Positions 5,131-6,248 of a stretch of DNA of 6,248 nt are shown here, in pieces. The position numbers were made by a program, and so were the translations under genes. This DNA comes from Gemmatimonas sp. UBA2094 (GTDB lineage: Bacteria; Gemmatimonadota; Gemmatimonadetes; Gemmatimonadales; Gemmatimonadaceae): the NCBI GenBank assembly GCA_002331565.1, contig DCZC01000050.1, forward strand, positions 642-6,889, read 5' to 3'. The stretch's first letter is position 1; each line of letters begins with the position of its first letter. The notes under the pieces were generated by a model. That model was given only the letters and a program-made list of their open reading frames with translations. It was not told the origin of the DNA and searched no databases.

Positions 5131-6248
5131 ATGCGCGTCGTAGCCGTACTCGCTGCCCTGCTGAGCTTCGCGTCGCCATTGGCGGCGCAAACCGATACTG
5201 CAGTCACCGCCGCCGAACTGCAGGCGCGTCGCGCCGCCTTCGCCGAACGCATCGGCACCGGCGTCGTGGTGGCGTTCGGTGGACGCACGCTGGTGCACGA
5301 CTTCACCACGTTCTACCAGCTGCAGGCGTTCCGGTACCTCACCGAACTCAACGAACCCGATCACGCGTTCGTGATGGTGGTGAAGGACAAGGTGCCGAGC
5401 ACCACGCTGTTTCTCACCAAGCTCGAGGCGCGGCGCGCGTTCTACTACGGGCAGAGCACCGATTCGGCCAACAGTGTCGCGCGCACGGGATTGCCGGGGC
5501 GCGCGTACGAAAGCCTCTGGGGCGTGCTCGACTCGCTGGCGGCGACCGGCCTTCCGTTCTATCACATCCCGGACGTCGAAACGATGGACTTCTCCTCGGC
5601 CGACACGCTCACGCGTGGCCAGGAGGCCATCAAGCTGCTGACTCGCAAACATCCGCAGCTGACGATCCGCAACGCGATGCCGCAGGTGCTCGCCATCCGC
5701 GCGAGGAAGTCGGCGGCAGAGCTGGCGCTCATTCGCAAGGCGGTGGAAATCTCCAGCGAGGGGCATCGCGCGGCGATGCTCACTGCCAACCCGCAGCACG
5801 AGTACGAACTGCGCGCCGCTCTCGAGTACGAGTTCACGCGGCGCGGGGCCGAGCGTCCCGCGTACGGCTCCATCGTGGGGGCGGGCTACAACGGCACCAC
5901 GCTGCATTACATGAAGGACATGGCGCCGGTCAAACCCGGTGACCTGGTGGTGATGGACGCCGGCGCGGAGTTCCGCGGGTATGCCGCCGACGTCACGCGC
6001 TCCATCCCGGTGAACGGCGTGTACAGCGCGGAGCAGCGGGCGCTGTATCAGCTCGTACTCGACGCGCAGAAAGCGGCCGAACGCAACAGCAAGCCCGGCA
6101 TGCGCATCCGGGCGGCGGCGGACAGTTCGGTGGTGGTGCGGACGCGCGGGCTGGCGGCACTGGGACTCATCGAGAGCGAAGACGCCATGTACGATCCGCC
6201 CTGGCGCGTGGACTGTACGGCCAATCCGAATGGCTGCAAGCAGGCCAA
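5131..6248 (+). CDS. Exported Xaa-Pro aminopeptidase (M24 metallopeptidase), C-terminus cut by window edge
   Basis: Aminopeptidase P removes an N-terminal residue preceding proline and uses a dinuclear metal site in a pita-bread fold. The frame is open from the ATG at 5131 to the right edge, giving 372 residues. Residues 1-19 (MRVVAVLAALLSFASPLAA) are a Sec signal peptide, cut near Ala19-Gln20, so the enzyme acts in the periplasm or outside, unlike cytoplasmic E. coli PepP. ELQARRAAF (29-37) and VVVAFGG begin the AMP_N-type domain, which runs to about residue 185. The catalytic domain starts near RARKSAAELALIRKA. The first two metal ligands are Asp276 in MDAG and Asp287 in YAADVTR, 11 apart as in PepP Asp260/Asp271; the expected His and two Glu ligands lie beyond the window. 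Near the cut end a DCTANPNGC segment (Cys362, Cys369) could form a disulfide. A related M24 dipeptidase (prolidase) is possible, but the N-terminal domain favours aminopeptidase P. Confidence 0.93.
   Translation, partial: MRVVAVLAALLSFASPLAAQTDTAVTAAELQARRAAFAERIGTGVVVAFGGRTLVHDFTTFYQLQAFRYLTELNEPDHAFVMVVKDKVPSTTLFLTKLEARRAFYYGQSTDSANSVARTGLPGRAYESLWGVLDSLAATGLPFYHIPDVETMDFSSADTLTRGQEAIKLLTRKHPQLTIRNAMPQVLAIRARKSAAELALIRKAVEISSEGHRAAMLTANPQHEYELRAALEYEFTRRGAERPAYGSIVGAGYNGTTLHYMKDMAPVKPGDLVVMDAGAEFRGYAADVTRSIPVNGVYSAEQRALYQLVLDAQKAAERNSKPGMRIRAAADSSVVVRTRGLAALGLIESEDAMYDPPWRVDCTANPNGCKQA

Noticed and set aside
4070..5143. 357-codon plus-strand open frame opposite the dioxygenase gene
   Set aside because: It is antisense to a protein with an intact intradiol dioxygenase iron site, and its own product is low-complexity Arg/Gly/Ala-rich.
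4822..5907. 361-codon open frame on the minus strand across the aminopeptidase gene and the divergent region
   Set aside because: It runs antisense to the M24 peptidase and in another frame through the dioxygenase N-terminus, both supported by motifs. Its composition is typical of a shadow frame.

Overview
The window is compact, high-GC (roughly 60-65% by eye), gene-dense bacterial chromosome. It has six protein genes, two of them cut by the window edges, and no RNA gene, insertion sequence, CRISPR array or phage signature that I can see. Several predicted exported proteins carry Sec, Tat or lipoprotein signals. The mix of genes (a divergent glycogen pair, small lipoproteins, signal peptides ending in Ala-Gln, a Tat-exported intradiol dioxygenase) would fit a soil or water bacterium such as a member of Gemmatimonadota. 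That placement is an inference from general gene character and is not proven by the sequence.

Layout. Positions 1-1226 (minus) hold the N-terminal 408 residues of glycogen synthase GlgA; its C-terminus lies beyond the left edge. A 95-bp divergent control region separates it from glgC (1322-2584, plus), which encodes ADP-glucose pyrophosphorylase. Eleven bases after glgC comes a small unrecognised lipoprotein gene (2596-3018, plus), probably cotranscribed with it. It faces a minus-strand gene (3062-3976) for an exported class A beta-lactamase-like serine hydrolase, with a GC-rich hairpin between the two. A 171-bp gap with two inverted repeats separates that gene from a minus-strand gene (4148-5005) for a Tat-exported lipoprotein of the intradiol ring-cleavage dioxygenase family. 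A 125-bp divergent region then leads to an exported Xaa-Pro aminopeptidase-like M24 metallopeptidase (5131-6248, plus), cut by the right edge. No gap between genes exceeds 300 bases.

How they work together. GlgC makes ADP-glucose from glucose-1-phosphate and ATP, and GlgA adds that glucose to the growing alpha-1,4-glucan, so the left third is a glycogen synthesis unit with a shared divergent promoter region. The other genes have no obvious pathway link. They look like independent envelope or periplasmic functions: a penicillin-recognising fold enzyme, an aromatic or quinone-type ring-cleaving lipoprotein and a peptidase.

I do not see a clear undescribed system. The points most worth a second look are a beta-lactamase-like enzyme that has the SxxK, SDN and KTG motifs but no Glu166 equivalent; a His-rich Tat lipoprotein dioxygenase; the Arg replacing the fructose-bisphosphate-site Lys in GlgC; and several inverted repeats placed right at gene starts.
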